Origin: Paenibacillus sp. JQZ6Y-1
GTDB taxonomy: Bacteria > Bacillota > Bacilli > Paenibacillales > Paenibacillaceae
Length of the DNA: 64,000 nucleotides
Reading direction: 5' to 3'
Assembly (NCBI RefSeq): GCF_040719145.1
Contig: NZ_JBFDUZ010000001.1
Span: 1,922,001-1,986,000 of the forward strand
This document shows positions 26,546-35,895 of the stretch, piece by piece (within the stretch, counting starts at the first letter, position 1; the number at the start of each line of letters is the position of its first letter). Position numbers and translations under genes: made by a program. Below the pieces are notes generated by a model that was not told the DNA's origin, ran no database searches, and worked only from the letters and a program-made list of their open reading frames with translations.

Positions 26546-28207
26546 TTAAAATAAGCCGTCGATCCATCCATCATCCGATATTGTCATGCGTTCAGCAGCA
26601 GGTACTTTCGGTAGTCCTGGCATCGTCATCGTATTGCCAGTTTCTATCACGACAAAGCCTGCTCCAGCTGATAGAGATACACGTGATACATGAATCGTAA
26701 AGCCTTCTGGCGCGCCTAGCAGAGACGGCTGATCACTGAACGAATACGGCGTCTTCGCCATGCAAACTGGCAATGATCCGAAGCCTTGCTGCTCTAGCTC
26801 GCTTAATCTTTTCTGGGCAGCTGGAGCATAGATCACATCCTTACCACCATAAATACGCGTCACAATGGTTTGGATTTTCTCCTGCAACGATAGGGATGCC
26901 TCATATAATGGAGCAAATGTCTGCTCATTTCGATCTTCCAATACATGCAGCAGACGTTCCGCCAGCTCTTTGCCGCCACTGCTTCCTTCTGCCCATACTT
27001 GTGAAACAGCACAAGATACACCGAGACGCGTACATTCTTCCATGATTAGCTGCAACTCCTGCGGCGTATCTCCGGCAAAATGATTAATCGCTACAATGAC
27101 TGGCACACCAAATGTACGCAGATTGTGCAGATGACGACGCATATTGCGCAATCCACTGCGTAATGCCCTATGCTTCGCTTCTTCATCTGTTACATTTTGC
27201 TCTAATGAATCGTCATTATTCTGATTGGCTTGACCGTTATATGTTAGCGCTTTGACTGTGACGACGAGTACAGTTGCAGCTGGGGACAGATTGGCTTGAC
27301 GACATTTAATGTCAAAAAATTTTTCCGCCCCCAGCTCTGCTCCAAACCCTGCTTCTGTTACGACAATATCGCCGAGCTTGAGTGCAGTTTTGGTGCCGAT
27401 CACGCTGCTGCATCCATGCGCAATATTCGCGAACGGACCGCCATGAATGATGACTGGTGTGCCTTCCAGCGTCTGCACCAGATTCGGCTTGAGCGCTTCC
27501 TTGAGCAGCACCGCCATCGGCTCTACCGCGCGCAGGTCGGCAGCAGTCACAGGTTGCTTGTCGTATGTATAGCCGATAATGATGCGACTTAATCGATGTT
27601 TCAGATCATGCAGATCCTCACTCAGGCAGAGAATCGCCATCACCTCTGATGCAGAGGTAATCACGTAGCCGCTTTCTCTGGTCTCCCCATTACCAGCACC
27701 CAATCCAGTCACAATACTACGCAAGCTGCGATCATTCATATCAACAGCTCGTTTCCAAGTGATTGTTTTCGGATGAATGTGTAGCGCATTGCCATGATAC
27801 AGATGATTGTCGATCATCGCCGCCAGCAGATTATGCGCCGATGAGATCGCATGAATATCACCAGTAAAATGAAGATTGATCTCATCTGCTGGTACAATCT
27901 GCGCTTTGCCGCTTCCGGTCGCTCCGCCCTTCATACCAAAGCATGGTCCCAGCGACGGCTCACGCAATGCCGCTACTGTCTTCGTACCGAGTGCATTTAG
28001 CGCCTGAGACAAGCCAATCGTTGTTAATGTCTTACCTTCGCCTGCGGGTGTCGGATTGATCGCTGTTACGAGCACCAGCTTGCCGTCAGGACGAGATGAC
28101 AATCGCTGGCGCAGCTCTGGCTCTAGCTTGGCTTTGTATTTGCCATACAGCTGTAGCTCGTCTTCCTGTATGCCCGTGTCCAGCGCAATATCGATAATGG
28201 GTTTCAT
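26546..28207 (-). CDS. fhs: Formate-tetrahydrofolate ligase
   Basis: It joins formate to tetrahydrofolate with ATP to make 10-formyl-THF for one-carbon metabolism. The 553-residue length is normal. The ATP loop NPTPAGEGKTLTTIGL begins at residue 51, and REPSLGPCFGMKGGATG, HFTGDIHAI, NLVQTLEGTPVIIHGGPFANIAHG and VIVAINHFAGDT are family blocks. AGGAGG supports the ATG. A good promoter (TTGACA, 17 bases, CATAGT) lies at 28324-28352, and the gene ends at 26439-26470 as a single-gene unit. Confidence 0.97.
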   Translation of the reverse strand: MKPIIDIALDTGIQEDELQLYGKYKAKLEPELRQRLSSRPDGKLVLVTAINPTPAGEGKTLTTIGLSQALNALGTKTVAALREPSLGPCFGMKGGATGSGKAQIVPADEINLHFTGDIHAISSAHNLLAAMIDNHLYHGNALHIHPKTITWKRAVDMNDRSLRSIVTGLGAGNGETRESGYVITSASEVMAILCLSEDLHDLKHRLSRIIIGYTYDKQPVTAADLRAVEPMAVLLKEALKPNLVQTLEGTPVIIHGGPFANIAHGCSSVIGTKTALKLGDIVVTEAGFGAELGAEKFFDIKCRQANLSPAATVLVVTVKALTYNGQANQNNDDSLEQNVTDEEAKHRALRSGLRNMRRHLHNLRTFGVPVIVAINHFAGDTPQELQLIMEECTRLGVSCAVSQVWAEGSSGGKELAERLLHVLEDRNEQTFAPLYEASLSLQEKIQTIVTRIYGGKDVIYAPAAQKRLSELEQQGFGSLPVCMAKTPYSFSDQPSLLGAPEGFTIHVSRVSLSAGAGFVVIETGNTMTMPGLPKVPAAERMTISDDGWIDGLF

Positions 28208-28572
28208 ACGATGTAGTTCCTCCTATCCAAGATGCTCCTATGCAAAGCTGATTTCTCTGGTATTATCCAGCATCGTTCAACGGTTTGCAACAGAGCGGCG
28301 ATGAGTTTGCGCTTTTTGTCACAACTATGATTTGGGACCTGCCATTTGTCAAAACACATGATACAATCAGATTATTCCGCACAAATAAGCATGATCGCGT
28401 TCTACATATAGGAATCCAGATCTGATTTTCTACTGTTTTATTTTATTTGTTGGACATGTACAAATTGTGCTAAGAATATATGTACTTTTGACCGAACTAT
28501 ACTATATAGTGAGGATAATTTGAAAAACGAGAACAATACTTTGCAAAAGCATAGTATAGGGAGTGGAATCGT
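28208..28572. other. Divergent intergenic region between fhs and the GGDEF-EAL gene
   Basis: This 365-base gap contains the fhs promoter (28324-28352) and a short palindrome ACTATA-CTA-TATAGT at 28496-28510, about 60 bases before the GGDEF-EAL start. I could not identify a riboswitch in the fhs leader of about 110 bases. Confidence 0.45.
28324..28352 (-). promoter_or_regulatory. Sigma-A promoter of fhs
   Basis: A perfect TTGACA (28347-28352) is followed after 17 bases by CATAGT (28324-28329) on the minus strand. Confidence 0.6.
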
Positions 28573-30228
28573 ATGTGTAATGACAGGAATGAAGTACCTC
28601 CGCTTCTTGCTCTGGCTCTGGATGCAATCGAAGATTTTGTATACATTATGCGTGTGCAGGATAAGCAATTTTACTACAGCTATGTGAATCATTCGGCTGC
28701 ATTATTTAGCGGTGTTAGAAAAGAAGATATGGGCAAGAACTTTTTTGAGTGTTATGCAAATGAGCCGGATATGGCGCATTATCTCCATAACAAATATATG
28801 CGAGCACTGGATTCCGGGGAAAGCATGCGCTTTGAGGACGGAAATTTGCTTCCCAACGGTAATTTGAGCGGCGAAAGCATTATCTCGCCATTGCGCAATG
28901 AAGATGGAGACATCACCCATCTAATCTGTATGACTCGGGATTATACCGAACGCAGCAAGCATGAGGAAAAACTGAAATTTTACGCATACTACGATGAATT
29001 AACGCATCTGTTCAACCGCCGCTTTTTATATGAGTATGCGATTGAGCATGGCACGTTATTTTTGCTGAATATTGATAACTTCAAAAGCATCAACGACATG
29101 ATGGGTCATGAGAATGGCGACGCGCTGCTGATTCAGATGGCTGGACGCATCAAGCAACTGTTTACTGATGGCGAAATCATCTGTCGCTTGGGTGGTGACG
29201 AGTTCCTTGTGGTATGTAAAGATTTATCGCGCATCCCACAAGAGACGGCGCAAAAAATGCTCGATACGCTGAGCACTCCATTTACGCTCAAGGATCGTGA
29301 ATTGAAGATTACCGCTAGCATCGGGATCGCTCCTTTTACGCAGCATATGAATGCCCAGACGGCGCTGCGTCATGCCGATATTGCGCTTCATTACGCTAAA
29401 AGTCAGGGTCGCAGTCGGTATCATATTTTTGATACCGCATTACGGTATGAGCAGATTGTTCGCTTTCATCATGAGATGGCGCTGAACAGTTGTCTGGAAA
29501 AAGAAGAACTGCAACTTCTTTACCAGCCTATTTATAGCATGGAGCATCATCGAGTAATTACAATCGAAGCATTACTACGCTGGCACAAGGATCATAAGCA
29601 ACTCGTCTCGCCTGCGGAATTTATTCCTGTTGCTGAGGATACTGGATTGATTTTGCCGATTGGCGATTGGGTGATTCGTCAGGTATGTAGGGATCTACCG
29701 ATTTTGCAAAGTAAATATGGCAATGGTATTCGCATAGCAGTCAATATTTCTCGCATCCAGCTGGATGATCCCGACTTTATTTATCGGGTCAATCGCATTC
29801 TGGAGGAAGAACAGGTAGCCGCATGTTATATTGACCTTGAAATTACCGAAAGTGTGGCAACAAGCAATGCGGTCGAGGAGCATTCGCTATTGTCTCGTCT
29901 GCGCGAGCAAGGATATACGATCTCGCTGGATGACTTTGGTACAGGTTATTCCTCACTAAGTATGCTTACCCGATTGCCGATCGATAAAATCAAGATCGAC
30001 CGCTCTTTTGTTACACAGATGAATCCACCTGTGCTCAAAGCGTTGATTACGATGGCGGAAGCACTCAATCTGAAGGTCGTTGCTGAAGGCATTGAAGATC
30101 AGGAGCAATGGGATCGTCTGGTTGAGCTAGGCTATCGCGAATTCCAAGGCTATTGGCTCAGCTATCCAATGCCAGTGAACAATTTGCCGGATCTGGATCA
30201 TTTGATGCCTATTTCGCCAGCAGAGTAA
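28573..30228 (+). CDS. PAS-GGDEF-EAL c-di-GMP turnover protein
   Basis: A 551-residue cytosolic protein with a PAS sensor (residues about 10-130), a GGDEF domain (about 140-295) and an EAL domain (about 305-550). The GGDEF site is intact (CRLGGDEFLVV), and the EAL domain keeps EALLRW, the DDFGTGYSS loop, KIDRSF and VVAEGIE, so both synthesis and breakdown of c-di-GMP are possible. No membrane segment is seen. AGGGAGTGG precedes the ATG. The gene is transcribed divergently from fhs and ends at the strong terminator 30314-30353. Confidence 0.93.
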   Translation: MCNDRNEVPPLLALALDAIEDFVYIMRVQDKQFYYSYVNHSAALFSGVRKEDMGKNFFECYANEPDMAHYLHNKYMRALDSGESMRFEDGNLLPNGNLSGESIISPLRNEDGDITHLICMTRDYTERSKHEEKLKFYAYYDELTHLFNRRFLYEYAIEHGTLFLLNIDNFKSINDMMGHENGDALLIQMAGRIKQLFTDGEIICRLGGDEFLVVCKDLSRIPQETAQKMLDTLSTPFTLKDRELKITASIGIAPFTQHMNAQTALRHADIALHYAKSQGRSRYHIFDTALRYEQIVRFHHEMALNSCLEKEELQLLYQPIYSMEHHRVITIEALLRWHKDHKQLVSPAEFIPVAEDTGLILPIGDWVIRQVCRDLPILQSKYGNGIRIAVNISRIQLDDPDFIYRVNRILEEEQVAACYIDLEITESVATSNAVEEHSLLSRLREQGYTISLDDFGTGYSSLSMLTRLPIDKIKIDRSFVTQMNPPVLKALITMAEALNLKVVAEGIEDQEQWDRLVELGYREFQGYWLSYPMPVNNLPDLDHLMPISPAE

Positions 30229-30313
30229 CATCCATCCTACCGATCGTTGAATGGCAATGGAATATCCTGTCGTTTGATCATCATGTACGTGGCGATACAC
30301 TGGATAGACAATG

Positions 30314-30353
30314 AAAAAGCAGCCTTCTCGTTATCGAGAATGGCTGCTTTTTT
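30314..30353. terminator. Bidirectional terminator
   Basis: AAAAGCAGCCTTCTCG pairs with CGAGAATGGCTGCTTTT with one bulged base, flanked by A and T runs. It serves the GGDEF-EAL gene and the GH12-like gene. Confidence 0.9.
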
Positions 30354-30440
30354 GATGCTTGTACGATAGGACATTCTACTCTACATACACTTGATCATGT
30401 ACCTATTTGTATCATTCGTAATGTTCAATCGTCGTTTCTT

Positions 30441-31439
30441 TTATTGAACACCGATATTCCATTCATTCACGGTCAATGTACCGTTACCGCTCATAACATC
30501 AGTACCGAATTTCACACCGCTCACATAGTTGCCCGTGGTTGTCAGTTCATTGCGATCTAACAGATTTTTCACAAAATCAGTCAGATTCAGTGAAATGCTT
30601 TCGGTGTTGGCTGTACGCACATAGGTGTACGTTACATTATCATTGGAATTCGCAGGTGTGATGGTATTGTCGGTATTGCTTGTTGTGCGATATACATTCC
30701 ATGTCGAGCCGCCGATGCTAACGGTATCCAACCACTGCCCCCATGCGCCAGATTCATTTTGCATAGGATCTGTACTACTCATTGTTCCGGTAAACACATT
30801 ATCCGCTACACTGGTTTCTGTACGATTGGACATATCACTAGAATCCATTGTACCGCTAGTGTCATCATTGCCCGCATTTGCAGAGGTAGATGTAATGACT
30901 TTGATCGTAGCTGTTGGCATGGTGTCCATACCCGCCCATTGTGTATTGTGAATATATACAGTATAGCCTGTTGCATAGTCACCTGTTACGTCAGAGGTGG
31001 TATACGCAACGGAGGTATCGATGTTTTTCATTTGCGCACCACTGTTGGATGGGCGATTGCGTGCATTATCGCGGAAAATATCTACCGGAATATTGCCAGC
31101 ACCTTCATATCCATTCGTCCAGTTCCATCCGAATGAAATAGCTGGCGAGGATTGAATACCGGTTGCATCCGATGGATATGCCCATTTATAGCCAAAGGAA
31201 GTTGCATTGTCATAGAAAATCGATTGATCACTGGTCATGCCTTCTGCTTCTGTAGTCATAGAGCTTGTACTACCGGTCCATCCGGTATTACTCAAATAAC
31301 TGCCGCTGTTCAGGGAGAAGCTGCCGTTTGCCATAGTATTATCGTCAGCAAATGCTGCACCCGGAAGTAACAGCGAAGCCGTCAATGTCATAGTTGCCAA
31401 TGCGCAGATCGGTTTTCTCAGACTGGATTTCTTTTTCAT
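30441..31439 (-). CDS. Secreted GH12-fold protein with altered catalytic residues
   Basis: A 332-residue exported protein with a Sec signal (cleavage near A31). It follows the fold of GH12 xyloglucanases: GWNWTNGYEGAGNIPV, YATGYTVYIHNTQ, TVSIGGSTWNVYR, YTYVRTANTESISLNLTDFVK and YVSGVKFGTDVMSGNGTLTV. Compared from memory with the Bacillus licheniformis GH12 enzyme, the nucleophile position in its DEIMIWL block is here ATIKVIT (T178), and the acid/base Glu of FGTE is D314. About 50 residues rich in Ser, Thr, Asp and Met are inserted at 184-236. It may be a non-catalytic glucan-binding protein. GGAGG before the ATG fixes the start. Fold call is fairly sure; lack of activity is inferred. Confidence 0.75.
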   Translation of the reverse strand: MKKKSSLRKPICALATMTLTASLLLPGAAFADDNTMANGSFSLNSGSYLSNTGWTGSTSSMTTEAEGMTSDQSIFYDNATSFGYKWAYPSDATGIQSSPAISFGWNWTNGYEGAGNIPVDIFRDNARNRPSNSGAQMKNIDTSVAYTTSDVTGDYATGYTVYIHNTQWAGMDTMPTATIKVITSTSANAGNDDTSGTMDSSDMSNRTETSVADNVFTGTMSSTDPMQNESGAWGQWLDTVSIGGSTWNVYRTTSNTDNTITPANSNDNVTYTYVRTANTESISLNLTDFVKNLLDRNELTTTGNYVSGVKFGTDVMSGNGTLTVNEWNIGVQ

Positions 31440-31969
31440 GATTAGTCCCTCCAATGATGTGGTCAATTTGTTGTTAAGAGAGATCGATATACATGATTAT
31501 ACGTAAAGTGGATATTCGCCAAAATCGAGCGCTATCGAATCATCCTTTGAAAAAACTGATACATAAAAAGGCACAGTACATCCAATTGGGATATGCCATT
31601 TTACAATCAAGCTGTTGTGTACGGCGACCTGTAGGGTATCCGTCCAACCTCAGCAATTACGTGAGTTATACCGAAGCAGGCGGTATGTAGTTCCACATAC
31701 TTACGCTTCATGTCCAACTTCATGATTGTATATCGATGTTCCCAGATATTATTTACCCAGCCTTTTGCATCGAATAACCTGTTTTGCAAAAATGTTTGAG
31801 AATTTGCTAATATTTGTAATCATTTCTACGTAAAAATACCTAGAAACATAGCAAAACAGACCATTTCTATGGTCTGTTGCCTACTCCCTATTTCTCAGGT
31901 TACATAGCAAGATCATACGATACGCTCACTACAATAGACGTATACATATCCTTTTCTATTCTGTGTATA
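31440..31969. other. Intergenic region upstream of the GH12-like gene
   Basis: This 530-base gap contains the terminator at 31853-31877 and otherwise AT-rich sequence. Short open frames in it have no ribosome binding site or recognisable content. Confidence 0.5.
31853..31877 (-). terminator. Terminator of the monooxygenase-transporter operon
   Basis: ACAGACCA (31856-31863) pairs with TGGTCTGT (31870-31877) over a six-base loop. Four T follow on the minus strand. Confidence 0.75.
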
Positions 31970-32884
31970 TTAACTTGATCTTGGGTCTAGCCGATCACGC
32001 AGTTCATCCCCGATCAGATTGACCGCCAGAACAAAGCCCGTAATCGCTAATCCGGGGAATGTACAAATCCACCATGCGACAGTCAGATAGCCGCGTCCCT
32101 GCGATAATAGCGCTCCCCAATCTGGGATTTCGCTGACTGTACCGAGACCGAGAAAGCTCAGCCCTGCACCAGTCAAAATCGAACTGCCTAACCCAATGGT
32201 TGCCATGACGAGCACAGGCGATACCGCATTGGGCAAAATATGACGGCGTACAATATGCCAGTGGGATGCGCCTAGGGTGCGTGAAGATTCAATATATCCC
32301 CGTGTGAGCAAGCCGACTATTTGTCCACGCATGACCCTTGCATAGCTTGGAATAGAAGCAACTGCAATCGCCAATATAATATTGGGCAAGCCCGGACCGA
32401 GCGCTGCCGCAATCGCAAGTGCCAGCAGCACACCCGGAATTGTCATCAGAATATCCATTATGCGCATAATGATCGTATCCGTCCAGCCACCAACATAGCC
32501 TGCTAACGCACCAAGTGCACCACCTGCCAATACACCAGCAATAACGGAACTAAAACCGATTAGCAGAGAATCTCGTGTGCCGTAAATGACCAAACTTAGC
32601 ATATCACGACCAAAATAGTCCGTGCCTAGCCAATTCGCTGCTCCGGGCGGCTGCAAGATTCGATCCGCCATCATAGCGGTCGGCGCATACGGGGCAATCC
32701 ATTGCGGCACTAGTGCAAATACAACTAGCATCGCCACCAGTGCCGCCGCAAAGCCCGCCAGTATTAGGCTCATACGTTGCTGCCTTTTTTGTCGTTTCCA
32801 GCCTATGCCTTCCCCTTGTATCGCTTCTACCTTGCCAGTACGATTTCGTCCGTTTAGCGCTGCTGTCCAGAATAGAACCTTCAT
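31970..32884 (-). CDS. Peptide-type ABC transporter permease (DppC/OppC-like)
   Basis: A 304-residue permease of the Opp/Dpp family with five to six membrane segments. The N-terminal LGTDYFGRDMLSLVIYGTRDSL block is diagnostic of the C-type permease, and the ATPase-contact loop is YIESSRTLGASHWHIVRRHILPNAVSPV. The start MKVLFWTAAL follows GGGAGG. It is the last gene of the operon, 90 bases after the B-type permease. The ATPase subunits that must energise it are not in the window. Confidence 0.92.
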   Translation of the reverse strand: MKVLFWTAALNGRNRTGKVEAIQGEGIGWKRQKRQQRMSLILAGFAAALVAMLVVFALVPQWIAPYAPTAMMADRILQPPGAANWLGTDYFGRDMLSLVIYGTRDSLLIGFSSVIAGVLAGGALGALAGYVGGWTDTIIMRIMDILMTIPGVLLALAIAAALGPGLPNIILAIAVASIPSYARVMRGQIVGLLTRGYIESSRTLGASHWHIVRRHILPNAVSPVLVMATIGLGSSILTGAGLSFLGLGTVSEIPDWGALLSQGRGYLTVAWWICTFPGLAITGFVLAVNLIGDELRDRLDPRSS

Positions 32885-32974
32885 TTGTACACCTCCCGCT
32901 CTGTGACTCCTTGTCTTCTGCATATTTTATATTGAACTGTATGCTAAACAATCTGCTTGGATACGCAATCCGGT

Positions 32975-33901
32975 TCAAGTGGAGCGACGAATACGGGGGT
33001 CGATATAAGCATAGGATAGATCGACAATCAGATTGATCACTACATACACAATTGCCGTGAAAAAGATGACACCCTGCACCACTGGTATATCTCGACCCAT
33101 AATGGCATCCGCTAATATACGACCAATTCCTTGTCTCGAAAATACCGTCTCGATCACCACCGTACCTGCCAGCGTCTCACCCAGCTGCATACCGACAATG
33201 GTTACAACCGGAATGAGTGCATTGCGCAGCGCATGATGGTACATAATCACCCTTTCGCCGATTCCCTTAGCTCGTAGCGTGGTGATAAACGGTTCATGGA
33301 TCACCTCCAGCATACTGCTGCGTACCATACGGATAATAAAACCCGCGCCGACGATACCGAGTGCAACCGAAGGTAGTACAAGCGTCTGCCAGCTATCTGA
33401 GCCCATTGCTGGAAACCAGCCCAGCTGAATGGAGAAGATCAGAATTAGCAGAATGCCTGACCAGAACGTTGGCATCGAGATGCCGAATAGTCCAATGATT
33501 CGGGCAATCATATCAATCCAACCATTCCGATGCACAGCCGATAGTACGCCAAGTGTAATCCCGATTACCGCAGCGATCAGTGTACTGGTGAGTGTCAACA
33601 TCAATGTCGCTGGAAAATGGGCGATAATCTTCGGCAGTACTGGCTCAGAATTGAGCATGGATACGCCGAAGTCGCCGCGTAGAATACCACTCAGATAATT
33701 CCAGAACTGAATATAAAATGGCTGATCCAGTCCTAGCTGTACGCGCAGATTTTGTACCATTTCCGCCGTGGCATATGACGGATCAATCATCGACAATACC
33801 GGATCGCCGGGCAGTAAATAAAAGATAGCAAATACCAGCACCAGCGATCCCAGCACAACGAGCAATGAAGAGACAATACGTATTCCTGCCAGACGGAGCA
33901 T
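32975..33901 (-). CDS. Peptide-type ABC transporter permease (DppB/OppB-like)
   Basis: A 308-residue inner membrane permease with the B-type N-terminus (RIVSSLLVVLGSLVLVFAIFYLLPGDPV), the family sequence GLDQPFYIQFWNYL, and the ATPase-contact loop TTLRAKGIGERVIMYHHALRNALIPV. The ATG at 33901 is six bases after AGGAGG; it starts two bases past the stop of the binding-protein gene, so translation is probably coupled. A GTG two codons upstream is too close to the ribosome binding site. Confidence 0.93.
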   Translation of the reverse strand: MLRLAGIRIVSSLLVVLGSLVLVFAIFYLLPGDPVLSMIDPSYATAEMVQNLRVQLGLDQPFYIQFWNYLSGILRGDFGVSMLNSEPVLPKIIAHFPATLMLTLTSTLIAAVIGITLGVLSAVHRNGWIDMIARIIGLFGISMPTFWSGILLILIFSIQLGWFPAMGSDSWQTLVLPSVALGIVGAGFIIRMVRSSMLEVIHEPFITTLRAKGIGERVIMYHHALRNALIPVVTIVGMQLGETLAGTVVIETVFSRQGIGRILADAIMGRDIPVVQGVIFFTAIVYVVINLIVDLSYAYIDPRIRRST

Positions 33902-33903
33902 CG

Positions 33904-35658
33904 TCACCCTCCTGTTCCTGTTAATTTCACATCGTTAAAGTCGGGATAACCAAGATGATTAAAGCTTAGACCTTGTACACTTTTGGAGGCAGCTACGGTA
34001 TACGGGAAAATGTAGATCGGAATAATGATCGCCTGATCGCTAATCCACTGCTGAATATTGCGATAGATCTCTTCGCGTTTAGCTATATCCTGCTCCACTG
34101 CGCCTTCATCCAGCCACTTGTCTAGCTGCGGATTGGACAGACCGGACAGCGTCTCACGCGCTCCTTTTGCCGGTGTGTGATAAAAGGAATACAACGCATT
34201 CGGATCAGCATTGACTTGGCTATTGCCATACAGATCATACGCCTGATTTTGGTAAATGGTGGTGGCAACATCTTTTGTGATATTCACCTGAACCTCGATA
34301 CCGACGGCTTTCAATTGCTGCTGCACCATGGTGGCAATATCATTGCGCTTCTCTCGGTTGGGCGAACCGTCCACATACCGCAGAACCAATCGTTTGCCAT
34401 CTTTCACACGAATGCCGTCCGCACCCTTTGTCCAGCCTAGCTCATCCAGCAATTGATTGGCGCGTTCTACATTCGGCTGAATGTTGTGTTCGAGCGATGA
34501 ATCGTAGCCGAGAATGCCCGGTGTGAGTGAAGACCATGCCTGTTTGTAGGTGCCTAAGTACAATGTTTTGACGATAGCACCTACATCGATGGCAGATTGT
34601 AGTGCTTGACGCGCCTTCAGATCATTCCACGGTGCATTACGTTGATTGATGAACAGCGTGTATGGTAAGCCCGGTGTATCGGCTTGCAGTAACTGTTGAT
34701 TCGGGCTATTTTGCAATGCCAGTACGTTTTGTGGTGGTACCGTTTCGGCAGCCAGTACTTGATTGCTCTGTACACTGCCGATTCGCGTCGCTTCCTCTGG
34801 AATAATGGAGAACGTAATACCATCGAGATACGGCGCCTTCGTATTGCTGACCGTCTCTGGTCCCCACGCATACTTGTCATTGCGCTTCAGCTTGATGCTG
34901 GCATTATCCTCCCAGCTAACAAATTCAAACGGTCCGGTACCGACCGGATGCTGACCGAATTGATCGCCGTATTTTTTGGCGGCGGTGGGGGATACGATAC
35001 CAAGCATCGATTGGCTCAGATTGACCAGAAATGCCTGCGATGGACGAGACAGATTCACTTTAACTGTGTAATCGTCGATCACTTCCGACGACTCATATGG
35101 CTGTATCAGCGCAAGCGCATTGGCTGCTTTGGTCGCAGGATCGATCACACGATCCAGATTAAACTTAACAGCTTCGGCATTGAACGGAGTCCCATCTTGA
35201 AATGTAACATTCTTGCGCAGCTTGAATGTGTAGCTTTTGGCATCCTTGGATTCGGTCCAGCTCTCTGCCAGCCACGGCTTGATCTTGCCATCCTTGTCCT
35301 GTACAACCAGATTGTCATAAATGTTATGGAAGACGCGCACCGACACCGCCCAGCCGCTGCGATGCGGATCAAGCGTATCCGGTGTTGTTGCCAGCGCATA
35401 TGTCAACGTGCCGCCAGTTCCACCATTAGCAGCCTGCGCCGCATCATTGCTTGTTCCAGCACTTGTGCCGCAGCCGGAAAGGATCAACACCACTGCCATA
35501 AGACTGATCAGTGTGCTGCTCCATGCCATACGAGGTGACCACTTTTTGCGACGTTCGCCGCTGGCACGCTTAGCCATATGTCTTGACGACGAAGCATGTG
35601 GTGGTTGGTGCTGTTCCTGTGAACTGGATATATTCTCTCTATCTGTCATCATGGTCAT
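33904..35658 (-). CDS. ABC transporter substrate-binding lipoprotein, SBP family 5
   Basis: A lipoprotein that captures the substrate outside the cell. The lipobox LSGC (C63) follows a hydrophobic core, and the mature part has the family 5 pattern: TLDPHRSGWAVSVRVFHNIYDNL, LRKNVTFQDGTPFNAEAVKF, HPVGTGPFEFVSWE. With the ATG six bases after GGGGAG the protein has 584 residues and an unusually long polar N-region of about 43 residues before the hydrophobic core; a later Met (MAKRASGERRKK) lacks a ribosome binding site. A strong hairpin at 35700-35747 lies just upstream in the operon. The substrate is unknown; context suggests a sulfur-containing or acylated compound. Confidence 0.9.
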   Translation of the reverse strand: MTMMTDRENISSSQEQHQPPHASSSRHMAKRASGERRKKWSPRMAWSSTLISLMAVVLILSGCGTSAGTSNDAAQAANGGTGGTLTYALATTPDTLDPHRSGWAVSVRVFHNIYDNLVVQDKDGKIKPWLAESWTESKDAKSYTFKLRKNVTFQDGTPFNAEAVKFNLDRVIDPATKAANALALIQPYESSEVIDDYTVKVNLSRPSQAFLVNLSQSMLGIVSPTAAKKYGDQFGQHPVGTGPFEFVSWEDNASIKLKRNDKYAWGPETVSNTKAPYLDGITFSIIPEEATRIGSVQSNQVLAAETVPPQNVLALQNSPNQQLLQADTPGLPYTLFINQRNAPWNDLKARQALQSAIDVGAIVKTLYLGTYKQAWSSLTPGILGYDSSLEHNIQPNVERANQLLDELGWTKGADGIRVKDGKRLVLRYVDGSPNREKRNDIATMVQQQLKAVGIEVQVNITKDVATTIYQNQAYDLYGNSQVNADPNALYSFYHTPAKGARETLSGLSNPQLDKWLDEGAVEQDIAKREEIYRNIQQWISDQAIIIPIYIFPYTVAASKSVQGLSFNHLGYPDFNDVKLTGTGG

Positions 35659-35699
35659 GTTCATCTCCCCTTCTCCCCGTTCGATATGCAAAGGTATGT

Positions 35700-35747
35700 A
35701 CATCGGCATACAGATACGTTTCTTGCAAAACGTCGGTATGCCGATGT
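35700..35747 (-). other. Intra-operon stem-loop before the binding-protein gene
   Basis: ACATCGGCATAC (35700-35711) pairs perfectly with GTATGCCGATGT (35736-35747), and an inner ACGTTT/AAACGT stem extends it. No T-run follows on the minus strand, so it is more likely an mRNA stability or processing element setting binding-protein levels than a terminator. Confidence 0.55.
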
Positions 35748-35895
35748 GTGATTTCTAGTCTATTTCCGATAGACAGCCATCAATCGCGATGCGTGTTTGC
35801 GCTAGATAATGATGCGTGGCTACGCTACACAATGACGTGTGTTCGTCAGCGAAAGATCAAATACATATCCGCAAATGTTCATCTTGTAGACTCTT

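Noticed and set aside
28208-28323. A folate or purine riboswitch in the fhs leader
   Set aside because: I could not find the conserved core segments of these riboswitches in the short leader.
31607-31789. A 60-codon minus-strand open frame in the gap after the GH12-like gene promoter
   Set aside because: It has no ribosome binding site and no recognisable sequence.
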